A stretch of 64,000 nucleotides of DNA from Timema cristinae (GCA_039000515.1 JBCFYV010000100.1:49938587-50002586); one strand, 5' to 3'. Numbered from the stretch's first letter, positions 22,415-33,581 are shown. Made by a program: numbers and translations. Notes: a model not told the origin generated them from the letters alone.

Positions 22415-22831
<417 letters not shown>

Positions 22832-22959
22832 TCAAAAATATTGTCCAAATTTGATTTGGTTGGGTTTTTTTTTTTTTAAGAAATTTATCATTTACATTAC
22901 ATTTTAAATTTAAAAACACAAAATTAGAACAAAATTACATATCCGAATGAATTAGAGTA

Positions 22960-23025
22960 GAGTGCGTATAACCCGAACGGGTAGTAAGACGCGGTGCTAA
23001 TAATAATGATAATAATAATAATAAT
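22960..23025 (+). mobile_element. Tail-only SINE copy with target-site duplication
   Basis: Only the last ~40 bases of the shared tail (GTGCGTATAACCCGAACGGG, then TAGTAAGACGCGGTGCTAA) and an (ATA)n end are present. The flanks are AATTAGAGTA at 22950-22959 and 23026-23035. This is an extreme 5' truncation from reverse transcription that started at the tail. Confidence 0.85.
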
Positions 23026-23751
23026 AATTAGAGTATATATATTTTGGTTGTATTGTGCATGATCTCATGTGTACAATATGTTTGTGATGTCGAAACATGT
23101 GTTTTATTGTTGGATTTATTCCATTCTTTAAAATACGTACGATTACAATTATTGGAAATTTCCATATTGCGTTTAACTATAGATTATAAGAAATAGGTTT
23201 TCCTTACAGCTGCGACGCCCCGGACTAAGACCACTGACGCTCCAGGGCGTCCCGACGCATGGTTGACCGCCCCTGCACTAGCGCCTATACAATAAGTTGC
23301 AAATGTAAGAAAAGTTTTTGCATTGACAGTAACCCGCGTACAGTTTTTCTTCTTGACATTTTAAGTTTCTTAGAAAGTAGTAAAGCTACTGCCATTATTA
23401 TTATTATGTTGGTACTTGTGAGTAGATAACAGACCTAAGAGTTTCTGACTAACGGGAAAAATGGCAACAATGACAATTATTATTTTCCGCCGACAATGGA
23501 GACCTTTCACAAAATGTTCGGGTACATAAACTGCCAACATGTACCCCATAGTGCTTGTTTGACAAAATTCAATAATGATGTAACTGTATAGTTTTTTTAA
23601 GTTGGACCTTTCGTCTCTCATTTTCGGGGAAAGTTACACAAATTTATCGTTTATTATTTTTACTTTCTAGCGATTCCTCAGATCGTTACAAAAAAAATAT
23701 CGAATTTGAGATTGTGTTGGGATGTCGACGTTTCATGATCTATTAGGACGC

Positions 23752-23966
23752 CTCGACTGCTGAGGACGGGTAGATCGAGGTTCGTATCTCGGTCGGGTGA
23801 ACTGGGGGTGGTTTTTCCTAGATGGTTTTCCACTCTACCTACACGCAAATGCGGGTTCATTTCCTCTAATTCAACCTTCCCAATTCCTAATCCATTAGCG
23901 TAATTAGTACTTAAAGCGTATAATCCCGAACGGGTAGTAAGACGCGGTGCTAAGTATTATTATTAT
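23752..23966 (+). mobile_element. SINE family A, 5'-truncated, with target-site duplication
   Basis: Starts inside the head at CTCGACTGCTGAGGACGGG, so the A box is lost and the B box kept. Tail complete. TATTAGGACGC flanks at 23741-23751 and 23967-23977. Confidence 0.9.
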
Positions 23967-24064
23967 TATTAGGACGCAAAAAAGTGTTTTTTTTTTTTGT
24001 AATTTAGCCCATCTGTCCATCTGTTACTGGGACTAGAGCCGACGCCATTTTACCATTTATAATT

Positions 24065-24224
24065 TCACCGCGTCTTACTACCCGTTCTGGTTTAACGCAT
24101 ATGTACTAATTATATTAATGTATTAGTGATGAGAAAGTTTTATTTCCGAGGATGTGTAGCCACGTTTACGCGGATGGAGGGGGGGGGGGATTGTAAGGGA
24201 AAAAAAATGTTCAATACACCCGAA
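24065..24224 (-). mobile_element. SINE family C, decayed
   Basis: Tail CACCGCGTCTTACTACCCGT at the left, then a C body with a poly(G) interruption. Ends abruptly at the head of the next SINE. Confidence 0.65.
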
Positions 24225-24470
24225 CCCGCTTCTGTGTCCGTATGGTCTAAGGCGTCATTTTCACAATAGACTAGATTGCCGATTATGATAAGGTTGGGTG
24301 GGTTCGAATCTAAGTTGGGTATATTGAGGGTGGTTTTAATTAAATGTTTTTCCCACTCTCCTACATGACAGTTCAGGTGCACTTCCTCTAAATTCAACCT
24401 TACTTTTTTTCTAACACATTATCGTAATTATTACCCTCATAGCCCGCACGGGTAGTAAGAAGAGGTATTA
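24225..24470 (+). mobile_element. SINE family C, full length
   Basis: Head CCCGCTTCTGTGTCCGTATG and GGTTCGAATCTAAG, body, and tail CCGCACGGGTAGTAAGAAGA. Inverted and head-to-head with the previous copy. Confidence 0.78.
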
Positions 24471-24937
24471 ATAAAAAAAAATGAGGAGGGCCTTGTGAGA
24501 GTATCATATTTATATTAATAATTAATTTATCTTCTTTCAAAATATTATTAATTTATTTAATTAAATGGGGATTAAATAAGTATTATTTCATGGACTGGGG
24601 GTGAGGGGTGGATAGCCCTTTTATCGTAAAATGTTACAAGGCAGATTTTTATTCATCTCAAAATGTATTGAGCCGTGACCCACCCGATGATTGAACTGAT
24701 GCATTTACCTTTTGACTTTCAAACGTTTTACAAATCGTGCATTGTCGTAGGTCAAGGATTGACTACGTGATTTAAAGCCCATAGTCGTGGGTTAAACGCT
24801 TCGACGCCCGAGAAGCATGAAGATTGGAGTAGATAGACGCCCCCCCTCCCCCATTCCCTCTTGCTTACGTTATGTTTGCCGACTTTTTTTTTTATTTGTT
24901 CACAAAAATAACCATTATGTTTTATGAATAATATTTA

Positions 24938-25176
24938 GCACCGAGTCTTACTACCCGTTCGGGTTATACGCTTTAAGGTCTAATTACGCTAATGGATGAG
25001 GAAATGGGAAGATTTAATTAGAGGAAGTGAACCCGCATTTGCGTGGAGGGAGAGTGGAAAATCATTTAGGAAACCCCCCCCCCAGTTCACCCGACCGAGA
25101 TTCGAGCCTCGATCTCCCCGTCCTCAGCAGTCGAGCTCAACACAAGTGCGTTAGCTAACTACGCCACCGAGGTGGG
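24938..25176 (-). mobile_element. SINE family A, full length
   Basis: Tail GCACCGAGTCTTACTACCCG at left, head ending CCACCGAGGTGGGT at right. The body contains a C-run expansion (25072-25083). Confidence 0.88.
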
Positions 25177-25409
25177 TGACGTGCTGCTAAAGAAAATGTG
25201 AACGAAACAAGAAGTGGTAATCTAAATACGTTTAACTATATCATAAACGCATTTTCGGACCAAAATGTATTATTATCTTTAATACGTCAATATAATACAA
25301 CAGATGTAAGGAAGAAATGTGACAAGAACAAGCGTTGGATCTTTGATGGATTTTTCCCAAGTAAGGTTAGTCTAAACTTTCTGTTTATCTACTAAATACA
25401 TCAATTTTA

Positions 25410-25845
25410 CCACGGGCATAATTTAATAGCACAAAAGCTGAATTTCGGGGACATTATGAGCACAAACGGAGCATTAACAAATGGCATAAGAAAATTTGGA
25501 TTTCAAAAATGTGGCGGGCCAACTTAAACATCAATCTAGCCCACCACATTAAAATCATTGCCATGGGCGTAATTTAATAACAAAAAAGTTTAACTTTGGG
25601 TAAATATTAGCACAAATAGAGCACAAGGAACTGGCGTAATCAAAATCAAGATAGGATGTTTTAAAAAAAGTGGCGGGTCAGCTTGAAATCAAGTTAGCCC
25701 ACCACATTAAAATCGTTATAATTTGAGTAATTTAATAGCACAAACGCTGAGCTTCGGGCACATACAAGCACAAACGTAGTGCAAAGGACTGTATGAATTT
25801 TAATTCATTTGGAGAAAGTGGCGGGCCAACTTGATGTACGTCTTC
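25410..25845 (+). repeat. Three tandem ~153-base units
   Basis: Each unit holds TAATTTAATAGCACAAA, then GAGCACAAA or similar, then GTGGCGGGCCAACTT, then AGCCCACCACATTAAAATC. Units begin near 25416, 25569 and 25724 and are diverged by roughly a quarter. Related phrases occur at 29700 and 38395, so the unit may come from a dispersed element. Confidence 0.75.
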
Positions 25846-26857
25846 CTTAGATCACTCGACTACACCCGATATCCTCTCTGAGGAACTGTAGGTCTTATGG
25901 AGAAAATCTTTATCTTCTCTCTCTTTCTTTGTTAACTGTTGCCAAATCTCCTCGCTCTCAGTTATGTCTGAAGATGGTGTGCTGGGGTAAGAAGGAGCTA
26001 CTGGCAATATCTACTAACCAGCGTTGCAAGATTTGTCTTATATTTCAGGGGAAGTGACCACACAAAAACGAGAAAATTACAACACAGTTTCCCAATAGTA
26101 ACCATGCAATCCCCTTTCAGTATAAGCGAGTTTTGCCTAGTTCAAATCGAAAAGTGATTGATACATTCGAGTGAAATATATATTTTTTTTGAAGCACTAA
26201 AACTGTCGGTGTGAAATTTTGTTTATAAAGTGCAGCATTATTCCAAGTGAAACTTAAATAGGTTTTGATCCCGATACTAATTTTTGAATCACCGTAAATA
26301 AAAAATTTAATTCTTTTTTTAAGAGATGCCGACGTGTTTATAATATGTTTGTACCCCTATCACAGCGCACACCCTTGTAGCCAGCCCTCTTCCTAAATCC
26401 ATAAATCCTCAACCGAAGATAATTTTTGTTATCTTCAGTCCTTGAACTTGAAGTTTCCTTTCATTTTTCTCTCAACTTTTTGATGTAGTTCCATTTCGAC
26501 CTTCGTCTATCATAAGAAAAATAAAACATATTTATATTTTTTTATATAAAAACACGGCACCTTCAAATCATTCAACATTTAATAAAAAAAACCTATTGAA
26601 GAGAATCCTTTTTACAACCGCAATGTCACAGATTTGTCAAAAACGAAGTAAAAGCGAGATAAGGAAGTGTGAGATAGTGAACAGAGTGTTTCGGGCGAAA
26701 CTAGGTAGACCTCTATTATTGGCCCTGCCTACCTCCTGAACTCATAAACCAACACATAAAGGTGACAAACTAGAGTAGGTTTGATATGGGCGTTAGAATA
26801 ACAGTGGCCTAAGGGTCCTATATATTATATAACATTGCTATATTGTAAAGGATATGT
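25846..26857. other. No gene seen
   Basis: AT-rich sequence with pyrimidine-rich pieces; no coherent frame, tRNA head or tandem repeat. Confidence 0.4.
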
Positions 26858-27080
26858 TAACACGTCTCGGTGACGTAGTTAGCTAACGCGCTAGTTTCGT
26901 GTTGAGCTAAACTGCCGAGGACGGGAGATAGATGTTCGAATCTCGCTCGAGTGAACTTTTTTACCCCCACCCTAAATTGTTTTTCGACTCGCCTTCCACG
27001 CAAATACGCGCTCACTTCATCTATATAAAACCTTCCCAATTCCTAACAAATCAGCGTAATTAGTACTAAAGCATATAGAT
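26858..27080 (+). mobile_element. SINE family A, diverged
   Basis: Head ACGTCTCGGTGACGTAGTTA, B-box-like GTTCGAATCTCG, decayed body (CGACTCGCCTTCCACGCAAA); the end of the tail is lost. Confidence 0.75.
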
Positions 27081-27329
27081 AATTAATTGACTACACCCCA
27101 GCATATTCACCCCTTTTTTTGATTAATTAATAATGTAATAATACATATTATGTGGTATATTTAAAACAACTATTTTGCCATTACCTTAATTATTTTGAAA
27201 GTCTTACGAGTATAAACAGAGTGGACCGAAATATGTGGGAATCCCTTCAGCGTTGGACAGGAGACAAAAAATAATAAATGAAAAAAGTAGATATAAATAT
27301 ATGTCCCATTTGACCTTGTTACCGAGCTA

Positions 27330-27564
27330 CAGTAACCCCGTGGCTTCTTTGGCGCTGACTGACAGCTCACAGCTGACTTTTGACAGTCAACATTTAGGTA
27401 TATACCTAAATTTTGACTGTCGAAAGCGACAGCTGCTAAACACATGTTTTTGCAGATCATATGGTTCGGCGTAGGAATACATTATTTGATCTGGTAACTT
27501 TTCAAAGCTGTCAGATGTCAGCTGTGAGCTGTCAGTCAGCACCAAAGAAGCCATGGGGCTACTG
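27330..27564 (-). mobile_element. Tc1/mariner-like MITE, family K, copy 1
   Basis: TIRs CAGTAACCCCGTGGCTTC and CATGGGGCTACTG in inverted orientation with TA on both sides (27328-27329, 27565-27566). Inside is the palindrome around TTTAGGTATATACCTAAA flanked by GACAGTCAA/TTGACTGTC. The order of inner parts is reversed relative to the other copies, so it is called minus. CAGT termini with a TA duplication are typical of Tc1/mariner. Confidence 0.85.
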
Positions 27565-27619
27565 TACATCCTGATTATTTCTCATTTCAGACTTCATTAT
27601 TATTATTATTATTATTATT

Positions 27620-27896
27620 ATCGCTGTATCTTACTACCCGTTCGGGTTGTAAGCACTTAGCTAAGATGTGATGGTAGGTTGATTGCGAGATGAAATTGTG
27701 GACTTACAGTTTAACGTGGGATCCGAACCACGGTGGAAGGCCTGGCATTCCACCCATTCACAAGTTGTGATTAATACACGACCTGTCAGAGGGAAGGAAG
27801 GGTTTGGCGATCAGATAAATCTGTGACGGGACCGAGGATTGAACCCTGAACCCCATAACAGGAGTCTGACACCTTACCCCTATACCGCCAGGTCAC
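27620..27896 (-). mobile_element. SINE family B, full length
   Basis: (TTA)n, tail TGTATCTTACTACCCGTTCG, body, B box (reverse GGATTGAACCC), head end ACCGCCAGGTCACC. Confidence 0.87.
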
Positions 27897-28707
27897 CTTT
27901 AAGACTTCAATACATTTCTATTTTTATATATATATATATATAGCTTGTATTATACAATAACAACTTTTGAGGGGTAGAAATGTTGTGAGAACATTTACGG
28001 GGTGGTGGGGGGAGCAGAGGAGGGAGGGTGAACTAAAAAAAAAAGTTAAAGGCGACTACCTTTTGACTATAGGCCTGTTTTGCTTCTCCCTCCCTTACAT
28101 ATTGACACCATTGAGGAAGTAAAAGATTCAAGTGTCAAGAATTTCATTTGACAAGAGTCAGCCATTAGCTGGTAAATGACCCCTCACCCCCTCCTTGGTT
28201 CCAAAACTTTAAAAACATCCCTTGTAAAATGTTGGAAAGTAAAAGATGTGGAATGGGAAAGGAGGGTGGTTGTGGGGGAGGGTTGGGAGTGTTCTTAAGG
28301 GTCGTCCCTTTGAGGGTGCCATTTCCTTGCGGCAGTTTTTCCAGGAATTAGGAAAGGACGCTTAGCACCGGCGCTCCTTCTGTTAAAAAAAATAAAAATT
28401 GAAGGGAAAAAAAGATAAATAAAGAGGCCGAAAGACTTGACGCAGGCTGGCAAAGATTCAGCCCTTAGTCCACTTGTTGTGATGTATGGGGCTCAAGGCA
28501 CTTGAAATATTAAGGTGGGCTTACCATCGTGTACGCTAAAAAAATAGTCACGTGTTTCATTAAAAGAATGTATAAAATATGTTGTTACTATGGATTCTTT
28601 TTTATTTTATTTAATTACCAAAGAAAGACAAGAAGGAATGCTAAAGTATGCCTATAAAAGGGTAAGGTTTTTTAAAAGTTACCACAAAATACAAACATAA
28701 TGATTAT
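27897..28707. other. No gene seen; G-rich stretches
   Basis: (TA)n at 27930-27942, G-rich runs (28000-28030, 28260-28320) and short poly(A). No coding content found. Confidence 0.4.
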
Positions 28708-28926
28708 TAGTATCCCACTTCAGTGGTCGCACGGTATTAGACGTCACTTTAACAATAGACTGTACTACGATGTCGGAGATATCGGGGTTCATATCTCGGT
28801 TGAGTGGTTTTTCCTAAAAGGTTTTTCACTCTCCCTCCACGCAAATTCAGGTACACTTCCTCTATTATTCAACCTTCCTCGTTCCTAACACGTTAGCATA
28901 ATTATAGTACATACCCGAAAGGTATA
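28708..28926 (+). mobile_element. SINE family C
   Basis: Head TATCCCACTTCAGTGGTCGC, B-box-like GGTTCATATCTCGG, body CACTCTCCCTCCACGCAAAT, decayed tail CATACCCGAAAGGTATAATA. Confidence 0.75.
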
Positions 28927-28934
28927 ATAATACT

Positions 28935-29182
28935 TAGCACAACGTCTTACTACCCGTTTGGGTTATCCAATAAAATACTAATCAAGCTAATGGGTTAGAC
29001 ATTGGGAAGGTTGGATTTAGAAGAAGTGAAACAGCATTTGCGTGGAGGTAGTGTGTAAAACCATTTAGGGGAAAACCACCCTCAGTAGAACCGACCGAGA
29101 TTCGAACCTCGTACTCCCTGTCATCAGCAGTCTAGTCTACTGCGAGAGTAGCGTGTTAGACCATTATGCCATTGAATCGGGT
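28935..29182 (-). mobile_element. SINE family C, inverted neighbour
   Basis: Tail GCACAACGTCTTACTACCCG at left and head at right. Only about 8 bases separate it from the previous copy; the two are tail to tail. Confidence 0.78.
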
Positions 29183-29376
29183 CACATAGATGTTAAAATA
29201 ATTGATCATTAAATCGATTGTGTTTTTTTTTTTCTATTTTCATCCTTAATAAGGATTAGTAATTCAACAACCACTTTGTTGTACTACCAAAGGGAGTTTA
29301 TTTTAAAAGTTCCTTCTTTTTTTTTTTGTCCAGGAAGTACTCTCATCGAGGTCCTGTAAGTGTTTGTCAGCCCTCC

Positions 29377-29590
29377 AGAAAGGACCGCAGGCTCCTGTAT
29401 ATCGAGGGGACAGTCGTTAGGGTTGTCTCTGCTCTCTCTAGATGTGGTATCAAGTGTCGGGACGACATCCTCTTACTCTAGAAAGGACCGCAGGCTCCTG
29501 TATATCGAGGGGACAGTCCTTAGGGTTGTCTCTGCTCTCTCTAGATGTGGTATCAAGTGTCGGGACGACATCCTCTTACTCTAGAAAGGA
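29377..29590 (+). repeat. 103-base tandem duplication
   Basis: Two almost identical units starting AGAAAGGACCGCAGGCTCCT, and the start of a third at 29583. One base differs in the sampled central part (CAGTCG/CTTAGG). The frame 29360-29584 repeats a peptide because of it. Confidence 0.88.
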
Positions 29591-29789
29591 CACCTAGGAT
29601 ACAAGTCCCCTCCCCTCCCATCAACTCACTCATGTAGTCGAATGCGCTGACGCCGGAGTCCGCAACTTTTTTTTTTTAATATCGTAGTCAATGTGAGTCT
29701 AAAAAAAAAAAAAATTAGTGGGCCAGTTTGAAAAAAAATCTTGAATGAAAATTTCAACTTAGTATTTTTTCATATTCATATTTTATTCA

Positions 29790-29926
29790 AATTGTGAATG
29801 TGGGGAATGCCTGGCCTCCACCGTGGTTCGGATCCCACGTTAAACTGTAGGTCCTTCATTTCATCTCACAATCACCCTACCATTACACATTAGTGTAAAT
29901 GTATGCAACCGAACGGGTTAATAATA

Positions 29927-29956
<30 letters not shown>
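29790..29956 (+). mobile_element. SINE family B, 5'-truncated
   Basis: Starts at TTGTGAATGTGGGGAATGCC in the middle of the B body and runs to ACCGAACGGGT and (AAT)n. The shared tail is shortened. Confidence 0.8.
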
Positions 29957-29958
<2 letters not shown>

Positions 29959-30203
29959 CCGCCTCGGTGGCGTAGTTGGCTAACGCGCTAGTCGTGTTGA
30001 GCTAGACTGCTGAGGACGGGGAGATCGAGGTTCGAATCTATGTCGGGTGAACTGGGGGTGGTTTTTCCTAAATAGGTTTCCACTCTCCTTCCACGCAAAT
30101 GCGGGTTCACTTTCTCTAATTCAACCTTCCCAATTCCTAATCCATTAGCGTAATTAGTACTTGAGCGTATAACCCGAACGGGTAGTAAGACGCGGTGCTA
30201 AAT
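29957..30203 (+). mobile_element. SINE family A inserted into the (AAT)n tail of a SINE B
   Basis: Complete head, body and tail starting exactly where the (AAT)n of the previous SINE ends. The AT-rich tail served as an insertion target. Confidence 0.88.
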
Positions 30204-30504
30204 ATTATTATTATTAATAATAATAATATATTATTTTTTATGAACACAATTTGTTTGTTCGCTAAATCTTTTGAGGGTCAGATAAAATCACCATCTGCAT
30301 TTATCTTGATAGTCGTCTGTTTCTTGTTTGTGTTCGCAAAGCAGTATGGGTCAACGTAAGTTTCTGCTGGCGTGTTACTACTTACTACACAATTCGGGCA
30401 GATTCTGCTCTATATTTTTTTTAAATTTAAAATGTGAATCAAGCCTTGGTCATCTTGTTAACGAAAACTAAAATACTTGTATTAACTGATAGCCGGTGAA
30501 AGTC

Positions 30505-30640
30505 TCCTTCATACCCGCACCGGTGGGCACGCGGACAAAACGTTAGGCTCATTTAGTCTTGGTTTTCCGGTGACGGATTGATGGAGAAGGTCATGGTTCA
30601 AATTTCAGTGGTTTCTTCCCCCCCTCCCCCCCAAAAAAAT
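30505..30640 (+). mobile_element. SINE family G, fragment
   Basis: Head CCCGCACCGGTGGGCACGCG with ACGTTAGGCTCATTTAGTC and B-box-like GGTTCAAATTTCAG. Parallel heads at 38785 and 44367. Confidence 0.55.
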
Positions 30641-30686
30641 GTTATCACCACACTACCTCCACAATGCAAAAATTCCGATAAACTTA

Positions 30687-30688
<2 letters not shown>

Positions 30689-30725
<37 letters not shown>

Positions 30726-31001
30726 CACCGCGTCTTACTACCCGTTCGGGTTATACGCACTTACGCTAATGTGTAATGGTAGGGTGATTGTGAGATGAAA
30801 TGAAGGACCTACAGTTTAACGTGGAATCCGAACCACGGTGGAGGCCTGGCATTCCCCACATTCACAAGTTGTGATTAATACACGTCTTGTCAGAGGTGAA
30901 GGAAGGGTTTGGTAATCAGATAAATCTGTGCGGGACCGAGGATTGAACCCCGGACCCCCAGCACAGAAGTCTGACACCTTACCCCTAGACCGCCAGGTCA
31001 C
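30689..31001 (-). mobile_element. SINE family B, full length, 14-base target-site duplication
   Basis: Long (ATT)n then the tail CACCGCGTCTTACTACCCGT, intact body and head. CCGATAAACTTATA occurs at 30675-30688 and 31002-31015. Very little decay, so a young copy. Confidence 0.93.
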
Positions 31002-31461
31002 CCGATAAACTTATACCTTTCTCATCTCCAACCGTATAAATTCAAGTGGAAAGCGGCGGAAAAAAAATAATTAAAAAACAAAACACGCATTCATATTTTA
31101 GTTAACGTGACAGTACAGAAAGTTACCCGCACCTCTACTTGTTAAATAAATTCCAGCCCCTCCCCCCCCCTTTCCCACTTTTAGACTAGCCCCTCCCCTT
31201 CAATCCAACTCTGTCTTGAGTGGGGAGGGAGTTGGGATCATTAACATACACTAGCCTTTTCTCCCAGCAAGGGGTGGTTTTTCATCACAGTCACAATGGG
31301 GGTGGAATTTGGAAACCGCAAGTTCCATGCTTATAGGGGCGGGGTGGATAAATACACCCTCCCAAGTAAAACCGACCATGCGGACACTGACCAAACTTGA
31401 CCTTGTAACGTGTTTGATTATAAGATTCTGGTATAAAATAAACTTTTAGATCATTTTTTTT

Positions 31462-31716
31462 GCAGTCCGCGTGGTCTAACGCGCTACTCTCGCAATAGAC
31501 TAGACTCCCGATGACGGAGGAGATCAAGGTTCGAATCTCGGTTAGGTGTACTGAGGGTGTTTTTATTTTGTTTTGTTTTTTAGAAAATAGTTTTCCATTA
31601 TCCCTCCACGTGTGCACACTTCCTATCAATATAACCTCCCTAAACACATTAGCATGATTAATACATAAGTAGGCCTAGCCTATATAACCCGAACGGGTAG
31701 TAGGATTCGGTGCAAA
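31462..31716 (+). mobile_element. SINE family C
   Basis: Head CAGTCCGCGTGGTCTAACGC, B box GGTTCGAATCTCGG, body, tail CCCGAACGGGTAGTAGGATT. Confidence 0.8.
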
Positions 31717-32011
31717 AATAAACACCTTAGATTAGTTTAATTTTCTTTAGTGAGCTCCGAATCATTTAACCATTTTCTACACTCCTCGAGATGAATAAAT
31801 ATTTACTCCGACGATTTCACAAAAAGTAAAAAGTGTATTTAAAAAAAATACGCACATGTCTCTTCAGGAAGTCCCGGAAACCGTAGACAAAAGAAATAAT
31901 TTTTTGGTTAACATTTTCGAGGAATAACCTTTATAATATCACTGCTGCGAGTGGAAAAAGGTGGTTGCCATTTTAAAAAAATGGTACAAAGGTAATTCAC
32001 TTTATAGACCA

Positions 32012-32230
32012 CCCTCTGTGGTCTACTGGGGTACAGATCCAGAGGTCCCGGGTTCCATGTTTTCTGTGAAGCAGTGGAACGGGTTCAAACTCAGCCTCGC
32101 GAGGAACAATGAGAAGATACTTGAATTAAAAAAAAGTAGTGACTCCGGTCCGTAAGGCCGGAGGATTCATTTTGCTGAACACATGACACCCTTTAACCTC
32201 GGGAGTTGGCACTATTTTCACCAACAGATG
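32012..32230 (+). mobile_element. SINE family F, copy 1
   Basis: Head CCCTCTGTGGTCTACTGGGG, B-box-like GGTCCCGGGTTCCATG, then CTGTGAAGCAGTGGAACGGG and further down GAGGATTCATT. The same parts occur inverted at 37750-38035 and 52313-52612. Confidence 0.65.
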
Positions 32231-32250
32231 GCGGCTCGATTGAGGGCTGT

Positions 32251-32549
32251 AGGTGATCTGGCGGTCTAGGGGTAAGGTGTCGGTCGGACTTCTATGCTGG
32301 GGTCCGGGGTTCAATCCTCGGTCCCGGCACAGATTTATCTGATTACCAAACCCTTCCTTCACCTCTGACAAGACGTGTATTAATCACAACTTGTGAATGT
32401 GGGGAATGCCAGGTCTCCACCGTGGTTCGGATTCCACGTTAAACTGTAGGTCCTCCATTTCATCTCACAATCACCCTACCATTACACATTAGCGTAAGTG
32501 TGTATAATACGAACGGGTAGTAAGACGCGGTGCTAATAATAATAATAAT
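32251..32549 (+). mobile_element. SINE family B, full length
   Basis: Head GGTGATCTGGCGGTCTAGGG, B box GGTTCAATCCTCGG, tail ACGAACGGGTAGTAAGACGC and (TAA)n. Flanks GATTGAGGGCTG and GATCGAGGGCTG are a probable duplication with one mismatch. Confidence 0.9.
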
Positions 32550-32751
32550 GATCGAGGGCTGATGCCACGGAGTTGTTATAATACACTTTAAAGTCATGTT
32601 TTTATATCCGTGTCATTGGACGGTGCCAATAAATTGAATCTAATACTGTATCAATGCAATATGACAGTGATAAGATAAGGTATATGAGCAGTGAACTGTC
32701 TTACGCACTTAAACTATAGGTGTAATAATGTGATATTATTATTACTATTAT

Positions 32752-33425
32752 TAGGTGTTCTGTCTCACGACAGGTCTATTCTTTTGTCACTAATCTTAGA
32801 TCCGCCAATGCGCCCTGTCCTCTGCCTCCTTATACAGGTTCTTGAATTTTCTTCTTTCCTTCAAGTCATCCTCCTTCCTAAGCTCCTCTTTCCCTCAACC
32901 TTTCCTTCTATGACGTAATGCAGAAGACAGTTCCTCCTAAGATGTGTCCAATCCAGTTTTCTTTGTACCTAAAAATCGCATCCAAAATTGTTCTCTTCTC
33001 ACCCACTCTTCTTAAGACTTGTTCATTTGTAACCCTGTCTAGTCTACCTGATCTTCTCAAGCCTTCTTTAGCACCACATTTCAAAGTTCTCCAAGTTTCT
33101 GTCTCCAAATGTAGCATTAACATCAGTTTCTTCCTCAGTTCCAAACTCAACTTGCTGGTCAGCAGTGACCTCTTCTTGTTGAAAGATTCTTCTGCCATGG
33201 CGAATCTCAACCGAATTTCCTGGTGCGGTAGGCATCAATTGTCAGCAGACTTCCCAACTTTTTGTTTCCAATTTTAATTCTCAGTGGTTCTTCATTTTTT
33301 CTTCTTTAATTACCATTAATTTTGACTCATAAAGGTTGATCTGCATGCCACATCTCGTCCCTGTCTCTACCAGCCGGTCAATCATTTCTTGGAACTCTTC
33401 CTTATTTTTGGCCATATTTAGTTTG
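32752..33425 (-). mobile_element. Non-LTR retrotransposon end with RT thumb and C-terminus
   Basis: Minus strand carries, in shifted frames, KNKEEFQEMIDRLVETG and GMQINLYESKLMVIK (end of the RT palm and thumb), then MAEESFNKKRSLLTSKLSLE, TRNEQ-like TNEQVLRRVGEKRT and NWIGHIL, a layout well known from insect LINEs. Several frameshifts make it dead. The 3' end has the hairpin CTGTC-GTGA-GACAG (32760-32773), a few bases, then (TAA)n-like sequence. Confidence 0.87.
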
Positions 33426-33435
33426 ACACAACCTA

Positions 33436-33581
33436 CAGTAGCCCCATGGCTTCTTTGGTGCTGACTGACAGCTTTAAAAGTTACCAGGCCAAATTATGTA
33501 TCCCTACGCCGAACCATATGATCTGCGAAAACATGTGTTTAGCAGCTGTCAGTCAGTACCAATGAAGCCATGAGGCTACTG
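33436..33581 (+). mobile_element. MITE family K, internally deleted copy
   Basis: TIRs CAGTAGCCCCATGGCTTC and GAGGCTACTG with TA on the left and TG on the right. The palindromic centre is missing, giving 146 bases. Lies directly beside the LINE end. Confidence 0.8.

Noticed and set aside
25198..25395. 65-codon plus-strand frame next to a SINE
   Set aside because: AT-driven composition, no domain and no splice evidence.
32691..32918. Plus-strand 75-codon frame
   Set aside because: Antisense to the LINE end on the minus strand.
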